From contig JAXGMA010000001.1 in NCBI GenBank assembly GCA_040768905.1, forward strand, positions 2,108,001 to 2,172,000: a DNA stretch of 64,000 nucleotides, written 5' to 3'. This DNA is from SZUA-584 sp040768905. GTDB taxonomy: Bacteria; Bacillota; Clostridia; Christensenellales; SZUA-584. The notes below the pieces were generated by a model that saw nothing but the letters and a program-made list of their open reading frames with translations, was not told the DNA's origin and made no database searches. How positions within the stretch are numbered: the first letter of the stretch is position 1; each line of letters opens with the position of its first letter. Positions 41,953-49,968 of this stretch are shown here, in pieces. A program made the position numbers and the translations under genes.

Positions 41953-43013
41953 GTTGCTTCCTTCCTCATGATGATCATGTCGTAGAATGCCTCAAGTCGC
42001 GTTTGTATGCCCGTTTCGCTGGTCTGCGAATCATAGCTTAAAAAAATGACAGGGATCTTGTAGTCCGCACTTATATTCTGTAATACCGGAATCACGTCCA
42101 TCTCAGGCGTACAGCCGAATGATTTGACGTGAATGATCCCGTCGTAGCCTTTTTTAGCGAAATACAGCGCGCGGTCAATGGTCATAATGCCGGTGGCTCC
42201 CATGTCATATTTCGCATAACCGCGGATTTGTGCGTGTATTGACTCCTGATGATTATGAAGGATCGAGTTGGAAACGTTCATCCAGCGGTCCACCACGATA
42301 CCCTTGCGCGCCAGCTCTTTTTCCACATAGTGGTTAGAGAAGGGTTCCATGATGGTGTAGTACTCACCGATGATGCCCACGCGAAGCGGGTGTTTTGGCC
42401 TGTCTGTGTCAATGTCTCTAAAACGTTTTTTAAACCGGGCTTCGACAGTGCGCAGATGCTTATCGTCCTGCACTTTACGCAGCTCATCAAGAAACTCTTT
42501 GTGTGCTTGCTGATATTCTCCGGGAACCTTTTCAAAGCCCACATTTTTGCGTATATGGTCTTCGGTCTCGTCAATCAGCTTAACCATCTTTAGAACCATG
42601 GGCAGCGTCAGGGCGATTTTTGCCAGCGACATCTTTGGGTTGATGGATTTAAGCTGCGCATAGAATGTCAGCGGTTTGGTAAATCTAGCTTTGGCCATAT
42701 TGACAAAGCGCACTTGATACCCCAGATCACTGAGAATCTGCTCATGCAATTCTCCGTAATAGCCAAGACGGCACGCCCCGCCCACCTGAACAAGCGTATT
42801 CGCGCCCGCCTCAATGGATTCTATGAAGTTTCCAAGATTGTATTTGAACGGCGCACAGACAAAATCCGGGCTGTAGCGGCTGCCGATTTCAAGCGTATGC
42901 GCGGTGATAGGAGGCGGTACAATGTATTCTACATCAAGACCCTTCGTGAACAGCACTTCAAGAGGTACACAATAGCTTCCCAAATGAGGAAATGTCACTT
43001 TGATATTATCCAA
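41949..43013 (-). CDS. Activase-associated protein, 2-hydroxyacyl-CoA dehydratase-like (long)
   Basis: A 354-residue protein of the DUF2229/2-hydroxyglutaryl-CoA dehydratase D-like superfamily found beside BadF/HgdC ATPases. It contains GGACRLGYYGELHEQ and a late SFGCTPEMDVIPVL, both with conserved cysteines that could bind iron-sulfur clusters, and ends in SYDSQTSETGIQTRLEAFYD, a helix shared with the next gene. The reaction is unknown; in related three-gene modules the substrate is also unassigned. It overlaps both neighbours by a few bases. Confidence 0.75.
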   Translation of the reverse strand: MDNIKVTFPHLGSYCVPLEVLFTKGLDVEYIVPPPITAHTLEIGSRYSPDFVCAPFKYNLGNFIESIEAGANTLVQVGGACRLGYYGELHEQILSDLGYQVRFVNMAKARFTKPLTFYAQLKSINPKMSLAKIALTLPMVLKMVKLIDETEDHIRKNVGFEKVPGEYQQAHKEFLDELRKVQDDKHLRTVEARFKKRFRDIDTDRPKHPLRVGIIGEYYTIMEPFSNHYVEKELARKGIVVDRWMNVSNSILHNHQESIHAQIRGYAKYDMGATGIMTIDRALYFAKKGYDGIIHVKSFGCTPEMDVIPVLQNISADYKIPVIFLSYDSQTSETGIQTRLEAFYDMIIMRKEAT

Positions 43014-43926
43014 TGCTGCTGTACCTCTTAAAGTTTATGATATCAAGAAAGCTTTCCAGTCTTGTTTGAAGGCCGGCCGTGCCTTCCTGTCCGTCCAGTA
43101 TCAGGTTCAAAATAGGCTTGTCCTTTATGCGGCGCGTGATGATTTCGTTGACCAAAGAGTCCGGCCCGCAGGGGAACGTGCTGATCAGTATGATGCCGTC
43201 CACGCGGGCCTTAATAAGATTGACCGCGCCGAGAAGCTCTCTTGAAAACAGCCAAGGCACCGTTTCACTGAGTGTGTATGACGCCATAACCGCCTGCCTG
43301 CTGTCTGTCTGACAGGCGAGAACAGGCTCAGCGCCCATTTCTTTCAGCGCTGAAACCACAGGCGTCCCAGTATATTGGTCTTGAATGTTATAAGGATGCG
43401 CGACCAGCAGTATTTTTGTACCGGAACCGGCTAAAACGCGCTCCTGCTCCTGCGCTGCTAAACTCTGCGCTGCGCGTTCAGCCTGCTTGGCCGACCAGTA
43501 GGCAAAAAGGCTTTGTGCCCGTTTTTTGCCAAGCAGTTTTCCCAGTTTTAAGAAAGCACCCAGCTCTTTCTCCTGTTTTTCAAGGTCGATGTTATAGTGC
43601 AGAAGCGCAAGAGCATCGCTTCGGAAAGTATTGGCACATACGTCGTAAATCGCGGCAAATTTTGTACAGACAGTTCCTGCTTTTCCGTAACTTGCAATGC
43701 GCGGCACAAAAACGGCATCGCAGCGGTTTTTCAGCCACGCGACATGCCCGAGGAATATTTTTGAGGAAAGGCACGATTCATCAACTGCATATCTTATGCC
43801 AAGTGCAAGGATATCCTTATTGGTATCGGGGCTAACCAAATAATCAATGCCCATCGCATCAAAAAAGCTTTCCCACAGATTCGCATATTTGAAATACAGC
43901 AGTGCTTTGGGAATCCCTATTTTCAT
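43006..43926 (-). CDS. Activase-associated protein, DUF2229-type (short)
   Basis: A 306-residue protein whose start (MKIGIPKALLYFKYANLWES) and cysteine-containing segment (DESCLSSKIFLGHVA) are typical of the DUF2229 region attached to or beside HgdC-type activases. FPCGPDSLVNE and DGQEGTAGLQTRLESFLD parallel motifs in its downstream neighbour, so the two may form a heterodimer like HgdA/HgdB. The ATG at 43926 has GGAAG eight bases upstream. It heads the operon; a promoter (TTGCCG, 17, TATACT) lies at 43966-43994. Confidence 0.78.
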   Translation of the reverse strand: MKIGIPKALLYFKYANLWESFFDAMGIDYLVSPDTNKDILALGIRYAVDESCLSSKIFLGHVAWLKNRCDAVFVPRIASYGKAGTVCTKFAAIYDVCANTFRSDALALLHYNIDLEKQEKELGAFLKLGKLLGKKRAQSLFAYWSAKQAERAAQSLAAQEQERVLAGSGTKILLVAHPYNIQDQYTGTPVVSALKEMGAEPVLACQTDSRQAVMASYTLSETVPWLFSRELLGAVNLIKARVDGIILISTFPCGPDSLVNEIITRRIKDKPILNLILDGQEGTAGLQTRLESFLDIINFKRYSSIG

Positions 43927-43965
43927 AAATGTTTCTTCCAAAAAAATATGGGTTGCATTAGTTAC

Positions 43966-43994
43966 AGTATATAATGATTTGACAATGCCGGCAA
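43966..43994 (-). promoter_or_regulatory. Promoter of the activase operon
   Basis: On the minus strand TTGCCG (43994-43989), 17 bases, TATACT (43971-43966). Confidence 0.5.
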
Positions 43995-44036
43995 CATGGA
44001 AACGCCTTAATCACTGTCTTTGGCTCAGTTATAAAA

Positions 44037-44064
44037 AGAAAAAAACACCGCACAGCGGCGGTGT
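44037..44064 (-). terminator. Terminator of the small lipoprotein gene
   Basis: On the minus strand ACACCGC and GCGGTGT pair around a six-base loop, followed by seven T. Confidence 0.85.
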
Positions 44065-44085
44065 CAATAAGGCTAATCTATACTT

Positions 44086-44484
44086 CTATTGCAGATTCTC
44101 CAACCCTTTGAGCGCATCTCCCATCTCTGAGAAGGCTTCGTCAAAAGCATCGTTGATGCTCTTTTGCTCAACCTTTGTTCTCGTATATGTGGCTTCCTCC
44201 ATGACAATGTTGCCGTCAGTGAAAACAAAAGAACTTGTGGATTTTTCTCCCCATAACTCAACAGTGATTTCGCCCTCTCCTTTGGCCTCGTCAAACGTGT
44301 AGTTTCCGTCCATTTTAAACCCCATGGCATCCTGCGTGCACTTTCCGCCGCCCTTAAATTCCACAGTCCCGAAACCGTTTTGCTCATACCAGATACCGGA
44401 AATGCTTGATGAAGGCGCGCCGCAGCCAAATAAGAGCACAGCCATCATGCCAAACAATACAACAACTATTAATATTTTTTTCAT
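44086..44484 (-). CDS. Small lipoprotein of unknown function
   Basis: A 132-residue exported lipoprotein. The lipobox LLFGC precedes a compact beta-rich domain (SGIWYEQNGFGTVEFKGGGK, GEITVELWGEKSTSSFVFTD) that resembles the DUF5640/lipocalin-like small domains of clostridial lipoproteins, ending in an amphipathic helix. I chose ATG 44484, where the signal peptide begins and AGGAG lies upstream; the longer frame to 44616 is spurious. It is monocistronic. The function is unknown. Confidence 0.75.
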   Translation of the reverse strand: MKKILIVVVLFGMMAVLLFGCGAPSSSISGIWYEQNGFGTVEFKGGGKCTQDAMGFKMDGNYTFDEAKGEGEITVELWGEKSTSSFVFTDGNIVMEEATYTRTKVEQKSINDAFDEAFSEMGDALKGLENLQ

Positions 44485-44642
44485 TTTTTTGCTCCTAAAT
44501 ACTTGTTTTATATATACTATCACGTCAATGATGTTTATGCAATGGTGACAGTCCCAGTATTTAATAATATTTGTCATAATAACCCTTATATACTTTTTAA
44601 GCGGCTGGCTTGCCAAGCCGATAAAGGCTGCTACTTAAAATC

Positions 44643-44671
44643 TTGTGAACAAAACACAGTTATGGTATGAT
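44643..44671 (+). promoter_or_regulatory. Promoter of the membrane protein-dusB operon
   Basis: TTGTGA (44643-44648), 17 bases, TATGAT (44666-44671). Transcription would begin near 44678, which excludes the upstream ATG codons and supports the TTG start at 44697. Confidence 0.6.
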
Positions 44672-44696
44672 GGGTGCTGGAAAGGGAGGGGGTTTT

Positions 44697-45308
44697 TTGT
44701 CTCCGACGTACATGGTCGTGCTTCGTTTTCTGTGGTTCTTTTTTTCAAGGCTGTTGATTGCAGGCTGCATCTTGGCGCTTGTTTTGCTGTCTTTTAATGC
44801 GGCCATGGATTACATGAACGTACAGGTGCTCATCAAAGATGGGTTACAACTTCGCGCTGATGTTGTGATCAAGGGAGAAGACCCCACACCCATGGCCAAA
44901 GTGTTTTCAAAGAATTTTCTTGAGCAGGATACAATCCTTAATTCCACTGCTTACAGACCATACCGCGTTTTCAGTTATGATCATAAGGCTGATGTGGGCT
45001 TTATGCTCATCATGCCCTGGAATAATAGCGTGACGCTTGAGGTGACAGAAGAGGTCAAAAACATACGAGCTGAACTGTATGTAATGGCAGAAACCGAGAC
45101 GCAGCTGCCCGAAACACCCCCCTACTGGGACAATGCTGTATATCAAATCACACTCATGCGCTTTGAGGACAACTGGCGCATCGTTTCCATGGAACTTACC
45201 CGGCTTTTACCCAAACCTTCACCAACGCCGTCACCAACGCCGTCACCAACTCCGTCGCCGTCGACTGCAGCAACACCTGCGGAGCCTGAAGAAATCATCG
45301 AAGACTGA
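44697..45308 (+). CDS. Membrane-anchored protein with SPTP-repeat tail, unknown function
   Basis: A 203-residue protein with one N-terminal membrane helix (about 7-32, FFFSRLLIAGCILALVLL). An external domain (about 40-175) shows LEVTEEVKNIRAELYV and MRFEDNWRIVSMELT strands. The C-terminal tail has repeated SPTP units and an acidic end. The TTG at 44697 is preferred: GGGAGGGGG lies just upstream and the promoter overlaps the alternative ATGs. Its stop overlaps the dusB start, so the two are translationally coupled. The function is not recognised. Confidence 0.7.
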   Translation: MSPTYMVVLRFLWFFFSRLLIAGCILALVLLSFNAAMDYMNVQVLIKDGLQLRADVVIKGEDPTPMAKVFSKNFLEQDTILNSTAYRPYRVFSYDHKADVGFMLIMPWNNSVTLEVTEEVKNIRAELYVMAETETQLPETPPYWDNAVYQITLMRFEDNWRIVSMELTRLLPKPSPTPSPTPSPTPSPSTAATPAEPEEIIED

Positions 45309-46255
45309 TGCGCGGTGTTTATCTTGCGCCGATGGCGGGCATCACTGATACGGCATTCAGGCATGTTTGCGTCGAACAAGGCGCCCAGTTCACATATACA
45401 GAAATGGTCAGCGCCAAAGGTCTTAAATATCATTCGGGCAAGACGGATGCGCTTGTATGTTTTGCGCAAAACGAAAAAAAAATCGGTGTGCAACTCTTCA
45501 CGAACGACCCGCAGGCACTTAGAATCAGCATTGAAATCCTCACTGAAAAGTACAAAGAAAGCATTGCTCTTTTCGATATCAATATGGGCTGCCCCGCACC
45601 TAAAATCACGAATAACGGCGAAGGCTGCGCGCTGATGAAAAACCCTGCGTTGGCTGAGCTTCTGATAAAAACCGCTGTTACCGCTTCAACGGTTCCTGTG
45701 ACCGTCAAATTCCGCAAAGGTTGGGATGATACCTGCATCAATGCCGTGGAATTTGCACGTATGGCGGAGCAAGCCGGTGCCAGCGCCCTCGCCATACACG
45801 GACGGACAAGGCAGCAATTTTACAGCGGCAACGCAGATATAAATATTATCGCCGCCGTCAAGCATGCCGTGAACATTCCCGTTATCGGCAACGGCGATGT
45901 GTTCTGCGCACGCGATGCTGCCTGCATGTTTGACCGTACAGGCTGCGATGCCGTCATGGTGGCTAGAGGTGCCCTGGGCAACCCGTTTGTTTTCAAAGAG
46001 ATCCGCGTTTTTCTTGATACGGGAAAACTACTTCCGCCGCCGACAACGCAGGAAAAAGCACATATGCTGCTCCGGCAGGCGCAGCTTTGCTGTCAATACA
46101 AAGAGGAGCGCATCGCCATAAGACAGATGCGCAAGCATGCAGCATGGTATTTTAAGGGTATGCACGGTGCTGCAAAAATGCGCGAATCAGCGGTGCGCAT
46201 ATCCACATTTGACGAGCTCGTCTCGCTCATCAGGCCCCTTCTGCAAGATCCATAA
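45308..46255 (+). CDS. dusB: tRNA-dihydrouridine synthase (DusB-like)
   Basis: A 315-residue FMN enzyme reducing specific uridines in tRNA D-loops. APMAGITDTAFRHVC begins the TIM barrel, NMGCPAPKI and GEGCALM hold the catalytic cysteine region, VTVKFRKGWDD carries the substrate lysine, and AIHGRTRQQFYSG and VMVARGALGNP bind FMN. It is coupled to the preceding membrane protein gene by TGATG. Confidence 0.93.
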   Translation: MRGVYLAPMAGITDTAFRHVCVEQGAQFTYTEMVSAKGLKYHSGKTDALVCFAQNEKKIGVQLFTNDPQALRISIEILTEKYKESIALFDINMGCPAPKITNNGEGCALMKNPALAELLIKTAVTASTVPVTVKFRKGWDDTCINAVEFARMAEQAGASALAIHGRTRQQFYSGNADINIIAAVKHAVNIPVIGNGDVFCARDAACMFDRTGCDAVMVARGALGNPFVFKEIRVFLDTGKLLPPPTTQEKAHMLLRQAQLCCQYKEERIAIRQMRKHAAWYFKGMHGAAKMRESAVRISTFDELVSLIRPLLQDP

Positions 46256-46295
46256 AAATTTAGAAAGCAGCAGCTCTCCTCCATATTAATCGTGG

Positions 46296-46324
46296 TTGAA
46301 AAATGCTGCGGTTTGTATTATAGT
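46296..46324 (+). promoter_or_regulatory. Promoter of mreB
   Basis: TTGAAA (46296-46301), 17 bases, TATAGT (46319-46324), 66 bases before the start. Confidence 0.6.
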
Positions 46325-46390
46325 ATATGTTAGTCTGCACATTTATGCGGACACGGTGGTGAATAAACTTTTAAAGGGGCTTGTTAATAG

Positions 46391-47434
46391 ATGGGGATGT
46401 TTGAATTCAATGATATCGGAATTGACCTTGGCACGGCCAGTGTGCTTGTCTATGTCAAAGGAAAAGGGATCGTATTGCGCGAACCCTCCGTCGTCGCCGT
46501 CAACAGAAACACAGGTGAGATCATTGCCATAGGCGAAGAAGCACGGGTGATGCTGGGCAGAACCCCCGGCAATATCGTTGCTGTGCGTCCGCTTCGCAAC
46601 GGCGTTATCTCGAACTTTCATGATACCGAACGCATGCTGCGTTATTTTCTGCGCAAGGTCATCGGAAGGCGTTTGTTCTTCAAGCCGCGGGTCGTCGTAT
46701 GTGTCCCTTCGGGTGTCACCGAAGTCGAACGCCGCTCTGTCATTGAAGCCACTGAAGAGGCCGGCGCGCGCCATACCGGCCTGATTGAAGAACCCATGGC
46801 AGCAGCCATCGGTGCAGGCATTGATACCGCAGCACCTTTCGGCAACATGGTGATTGATGTCGGCGGCGGAACTACAGACGTAGCCGTTATTTCACTGGGC
46901 GGTATTGTCATGAGCGATTCTGTCAAGATCGCGGGCGACAAATTTGATGAAGCCATTATCCGGTACATGAAAAAGAAACATAATATACTCATCGGGGAAA
47001 GGACTGCTGAAGAAATCAAAATTAATATCGGGTCGGCATTTCCGCGCAAAGAGCAGATTTACATGGAAGTCGCCGGGCGCAATCTTATTTCCGGATTGCC
47101 TAAACTCGTCACTGTCAGCTCCAATGAAACGATAGAAGCCTTTGAAGAGCCTCTTAACACCATGATGGAAACGCTGCACGGCGTGCTGGAACGCATTCCG
47201 CCGGAGCTTTCATCCGACATCGCTGAAAACGGCATTTGCATGACAGGAGGCGGTTCCCTGCTCTACGGCCTTGACAGGCTTTTGAGCGAAAAGACAGGTA
47301 TCCCGTGTTATGTCGCAGAAGATGCCATTTCATGCGTGGCTATCGGAACGGGTCTGGCTCTTGATAATATGGAATACTATACCAACGGCACAGTATACGA
47401 TTATCGCAAGGGAGATTATTATAACAATTATTAA
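46391..47434 (+). CDS. mreB: Rod-shape-determining protein MreB/Mbl
   Basis: A 347-residue bacterial actin that organises sidewall peptidoglycan synthesis at the membrane. IGIDLGTASVLVYVKGKG is the phosphate-1 loop, DVGGGTTDVAVI phosphate-2, and TGGGSLLYGLD the adenosine motif. The N-terminal MGMFEFNDIG segment resembles Mbl-type proteins. There is no mreC/mreD downstream; an LCP gene follows after 40 bases, suggesting a stand-alone mbl-like copy paired with a wall-polymer ligase. Confidence 0.93.
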   Translation: MGMFEFNDIGIDLGTASVLVYVKGKGIVLREPSVVAVNRNTGEIIAIGEEARVMLGRTPGNIVAVRPLRNGVISNFHDTERMLRYFLRKVIGRRLFFKPRVVVCVPSGVTEVERRSVIEATEEAGARHTGLIEEPMAAAIGAGIDTAAPFGNMVIDVGGGTTDVAVISLGGIVMSDSVKIAGDKFDEAIIRYMKKKHNILIGERTAEEIKINIGSAFPRKEQIYMEVAGRNLISGLPKLVTVSSNETIEAFEEPLNTMMETLHGVLERIPPELSSDIAENGICMTGGGSLLYGLDRLLSEKTGIPCYVAEDAISCVAIGTGLALDNMEYYTNGTVYDYRKGDYYNNY

Positions 47435-47473
47435 TCCGACATGCATGTTGCCGGTTATATTTAGGAGTTGAAC

Positions 47474-48583
47474 GTGAAGGCCATGAACAAACAAGAGAAC
47501 AGCAACAGCGCCGCCATCAAGGTGCTGCTAAGCGTGTTCGGGGTACTTGTGGTGGGCGCCATCGTTGTGGGTGTGCTGCTGGGGCTCGAGATCACGCGCA
47601 ATCCAGAACACGATGACTATGCCGCTCTTCGCCAATCTGAGCCGCCGGCCCTTGTACAGTCCGATAGCGAAGACACACAAAACAACGACATGCCCGTCTC
47701 TGCCGCCAGTACTATTACATACAACGGAAAAACCTATCAGAAAAACGAAAACATTGTCAACCTGTTGTTCCTTGGGATCGATACTGATGAAGCAAGACGT
47801 GCACAAAACCTGGGTTATAGAAGCGATGTGGTGATGGTTTGTGCCATTGATACAATAAGCAAGTCAGCCACACTGATATCCATACCGCGCGATACCTACA
47901 CCACGATGTACAAGATCGACGAGCATACAGGCAAAATCAATCAAACCGTGCAGGACAAGATCAACGCTGCCTATGCTTTCGGCGGCCGATCTTACCGTGC
48001 TGCCAATTCCATGGCTTGCGTCCAAATGTTTCTCCAACGAGAAAACCAGCTCATCGAACCACTCGGGTTTACACTGGATATCCCCGTTTACCTGTACGCC
48101 AGCATTGATATGGGCGGCATTCCCGCACTTGCAGATGCTGTCGGCGGTGTGGAAGTCACTCTTGATGTCACCATCCCGCGTTTAGATCACCTCCCGGCGG
48201 TCGGCAGAAAGGGCGAGACGGTCACACTTAAGGGCGATAAAGCGCATAATTACCTGCGCAACAGAAATGTTGCCAGCGGAGATTTTGGCAGGGCTGCGCG
48301 GCAGCAAACCTTCATGCTTGCATTGGCAAAAAAAATTAAGAGCATGGGTGCCGTTGACATTATTGTTTCGCTTTACACGGATCTGCAAAGATACGCAAAA
48401 ACCAATCTTTCTACTGATCAAATGATCGTTTTTGCAAAACTATTAAAGCAGGTTGATATTGACAACATACAAAAACTAAGTGTAACTGGATCAACAAAAA
48501 CAATGGGCGGCTCATCTGTGATCATGCACAATGAGCAAGAAACGCTAGAAATGCTGCTGGATGTTTACTATTCAGAAGTTTAA
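47474..48583 (+). CDS. LytR-CpsA-Psr (LCP) family protein
   Basis: A 369-residue membrane protein with a short cytoplasmic start, one membrane helix (about 18-40) and an external LCP domain (about 90-330). GIDTDEA, GYRSDVVMV, SIPRDTYTTM and the arginine-rich NRNVASGDFGRAARQQ are the polyprenyl-phosphate binding motifs. LCP enzymes attach teichoic acids or other glycopolymers to peptidoglycan. The start is a GTG at 47474 with AGGAG six bases upstream; a TTG at 47468 is too close. It is probably co-transcribed with mreB and ends at a terminator. Confidence 0.9.
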   Translation: MKAMNKQENSNSAAIKVLLSVFGVLVVGAIVVGVLLGLEITRNPEHDDYAALRQSEPPALVQSDSEDTQNNDMPVSAASTITYNGKTYQKNENIVNLLFLGIDTDEARRAQNLGYRSDVVMVCAIDTISKSATLISIPRDTYTTMYKIDEHTGKINQTVQDKINAAYAFGGRSYRAANSMACVQMFLQRENQLIEPLGFTLDIPVYLYASIDMGGIPALADAVGGVEVTLDVTIPRLDHLPAVGRKGETVTLKGDKAHNYLRNRNVASGDFGRAARQQTFMLALAKKIKSMGAVDIIVSLYTDLQRYAKTNLSTDQMIVFAKLLKQVDIDNIQKLSVTGSTKTMGGSSVIMHNEQETLEMLLDVYYSEV

Positions 48584-48609
48584 CTGATTTTGATTGTTTG
48601 ATATGAGAG

Positions 48610-48643
48610 AAAAAGCTGTGTGCCGGAGGCCTGCAGCTTTTTT
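48610..48643. terminator. Bidirectional terminator between LCP and ACT genes
   Basis: AAAAGCTG and CAGCTTTT form an eight-base-pair stem with T runs on both strands. Confidence 0.75.
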
Positions 48644-48911
48644 AAAGCCTGTGCATGGCATCAAAGATCTCCTCGCGCATGATGCGTATGTCCATACTGA
48701 TGCTTTTCCCGGTTTTTTCGAGTCTTTCGTTTAATTCCGAAAAGGTGACCGTACTGCCGGATAAATCAACAAGCATGATCATGGCAAAATAGTCCTGAAG
48801 CACAGTTTGGCTGATATCAAGAATGTTGACGCTGCAGGCGCTCAGCGTCGCCGACACACTTGCGATAATACCGGTTTTATCCTTACCTGTGACTGTGATG
48901 ATCGCCTTCAC
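48642..48911 (-). CDS. ACT-domain protein (UPF0237)
   Basis: An 89-residue single ACT domain: MKAIITVTGKDKTGIIASVS is the amino-acid-binding start. It matches the UPF0237 family of stand-alone ACT proteins, which are thought to sense a small ligand but have no assigned partner. The start is a GTG at 48911, with AAGGTG upstream. It follows the DUF2179 gene by 43 bases on the same strand. Confidence 0.88.
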   Translation of the reverse strand: MKAIITVTGKDKTGIIASVSATLSACSVNILDISQTVLQDYFAMIMLVDLSGSTVTFSELNERLEKTGKSISMDIRIMREEIFDAMHRL

Positions 48912-48954
48912 GTTTTTTCACCTTCTTTCTTATTATATGCCTGTACGAATTGCG

Positions 48955-49488
48955 TTATTTCCTGATAAAACCGCCGCTGATCACGCGGATATCATTGACG
49001 GTGATCACCGCGTTGTTAAGCCTCTGTTTGACAAGAGAAATAGCCGCCGGAATACGCTTCCTTTTCATATGAAGCAAAAGCAATTCGCGCTTACCGGCCT
49101 TGCCCTCTCCCTCAACGATAGTGACCCCAAAACCGTTGTCACGCAGCTCTGCGACGAGTTTATCCGAACTCTCGTCTTTTGAGACGATGACCTGAATAGA
49201 ACAAAGGCCAAAAGCAAGCTTTCCTTCTATCCACGAGCCTGCATAGTTGCCGATCGCAAAAGCCAGCGCAAACACGAGGCTGCGAAGAATATCTTCCTGA
49301 AAACCGACAAGCACAGTGCCCGTCACGATGATCCATAAAGACACTTCGAAAAATGCAATGATCGAAGCTTTGAGCCGCTCGCCGCGGTTTATCAGCACAA
49401 GGCGTACCGTCGCTACAGAAACTTCAATGAATTTGCCGAAGAATACAAACAGATATACCCAAACGCTCGGTTGTCTTAAAAAATCCAT
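48955..49488 (-). CDS. DUF2179/UPF0316 membrane protein
   Basis: A 177-residue protein with three membrane helices in the first half (about 10-30, 40-63 and 70-90) and a cytosolic C-terminal DUF2179-type domain (about 95-177) of alternating strands. This matches UPF0316 (YebE-like); its function is not established. DUF2179 domains in other proteins may bind nucleotides. The ATG at 49488 has AAGGGG six bases upstream. Confidence 0.85.
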   Translation of the reverse strand: MDFLRQPSVWVYLFVFFGKFIEVSVATVRLVLINRGERLKASIIAFFEVSLWIIVTGTVLVGFQEDILRSLVFALAFAIGNYAGSWIEGKLAFGLCSIQVIVSKDESSDKLVAELRDNGFGVTIVEGEGKAGKRELLLLHMKRKRIPAAISLVKQRLNNAVITVNDIRVISGGFIRK

Positions 49489-49686
49489 ATCATACCCCTT
49501 TACCGGCTGACATTATACACCCGCCGCTGTGCGATTTCAAGCCCATTACAGTATAATCTGCGCCGTTTGATATTGTCCGGCATTTTGCACAATCCCTTTG
49601 TTATGTTGGCGCATGGCTGATGCCGGAGTCGTGCTGTGCTCATCAATCATGCTTTCTTCATTTTTGCCATCATTCACCTGATTCTC

Positions 49687-49716
49687 TTGACGATGAGGGT
49701 GCGCATTTGCTATACT
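49687..49716 (+). promoter_or_regulatory. Promoter of tRNA-Ser
   Basis: TTGACG (49687-49692), 18 bases, TATACT (49711-49716), 48 bases before the mature tRNA. Confidence 0.55.
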
Positions 49717-49763
49717 GTCAATGCTTTTGCAAAAACATGGGCAGCAAGCTTTAAGGCAAATAT

Positions 49764-49853
49764 GGAGAGATGTCTGAGTCTGGTTTAAAGTGCCGGTCTT
49801 GAAAACCGGTGTTGCGCAAGCAACCGTGGGTTCGAATCCCACTCTCTCCGCCA
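49764..49853 (+). tRNA. tRNA-Ser(UGA)
   Basis: The acceptor arms GGAGAGA (49764-49770) and TCTCTCC (49843-49849) pair fully. The anticodon stem CCGGT/ACCGG encloses the loop CTTGAAA with anticodon TGA (serine, reading UCA). A long variable arm (GTTGCGCAAGCAAC) is typical of class II tRNA-Ser. The T arm GTGGG-TTCGAAT-CCCAC is canonical. Discriminator G and encoded CCA follow. The apparent protein AERVGFEPT on the other strand is only a translation of this gene. An integrative element begins just downstream. Confidence 0.97.
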
Positions 49854-49968
49854 AAATCTACAATAGGACACAAAAAAACAAGTTCCTATTCAAAAGTTTA
49901 GCACATCCGGTTTTTGGATGTGCTATTACTATATCACCATAAAAATCGTATATCAATATTGCGTATAT
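49854..49968. other. Junction between tRNA-Ser and the recombinase genes (possible attachment end)
   Basis: An AT-rich gap of 115 bases. It holds an AATAGGA/TCCTATT inverted pair (about 49862-49890) and a perfect ten-base-pair hairpin, TAGCACATCC (49899-49908) / GGATGTGCTA (49916-49925). This is the expected place for the left end of the element next to its recombinases, but without the other end no att core can be named. Confidence 0.4.

Noticed and set aside
49546..49854. Minus-strand reading frame starting AERVGFEPT
   Set aside because: It is the reverse translation of the tRNA-Ser gene, a well-known false protein.
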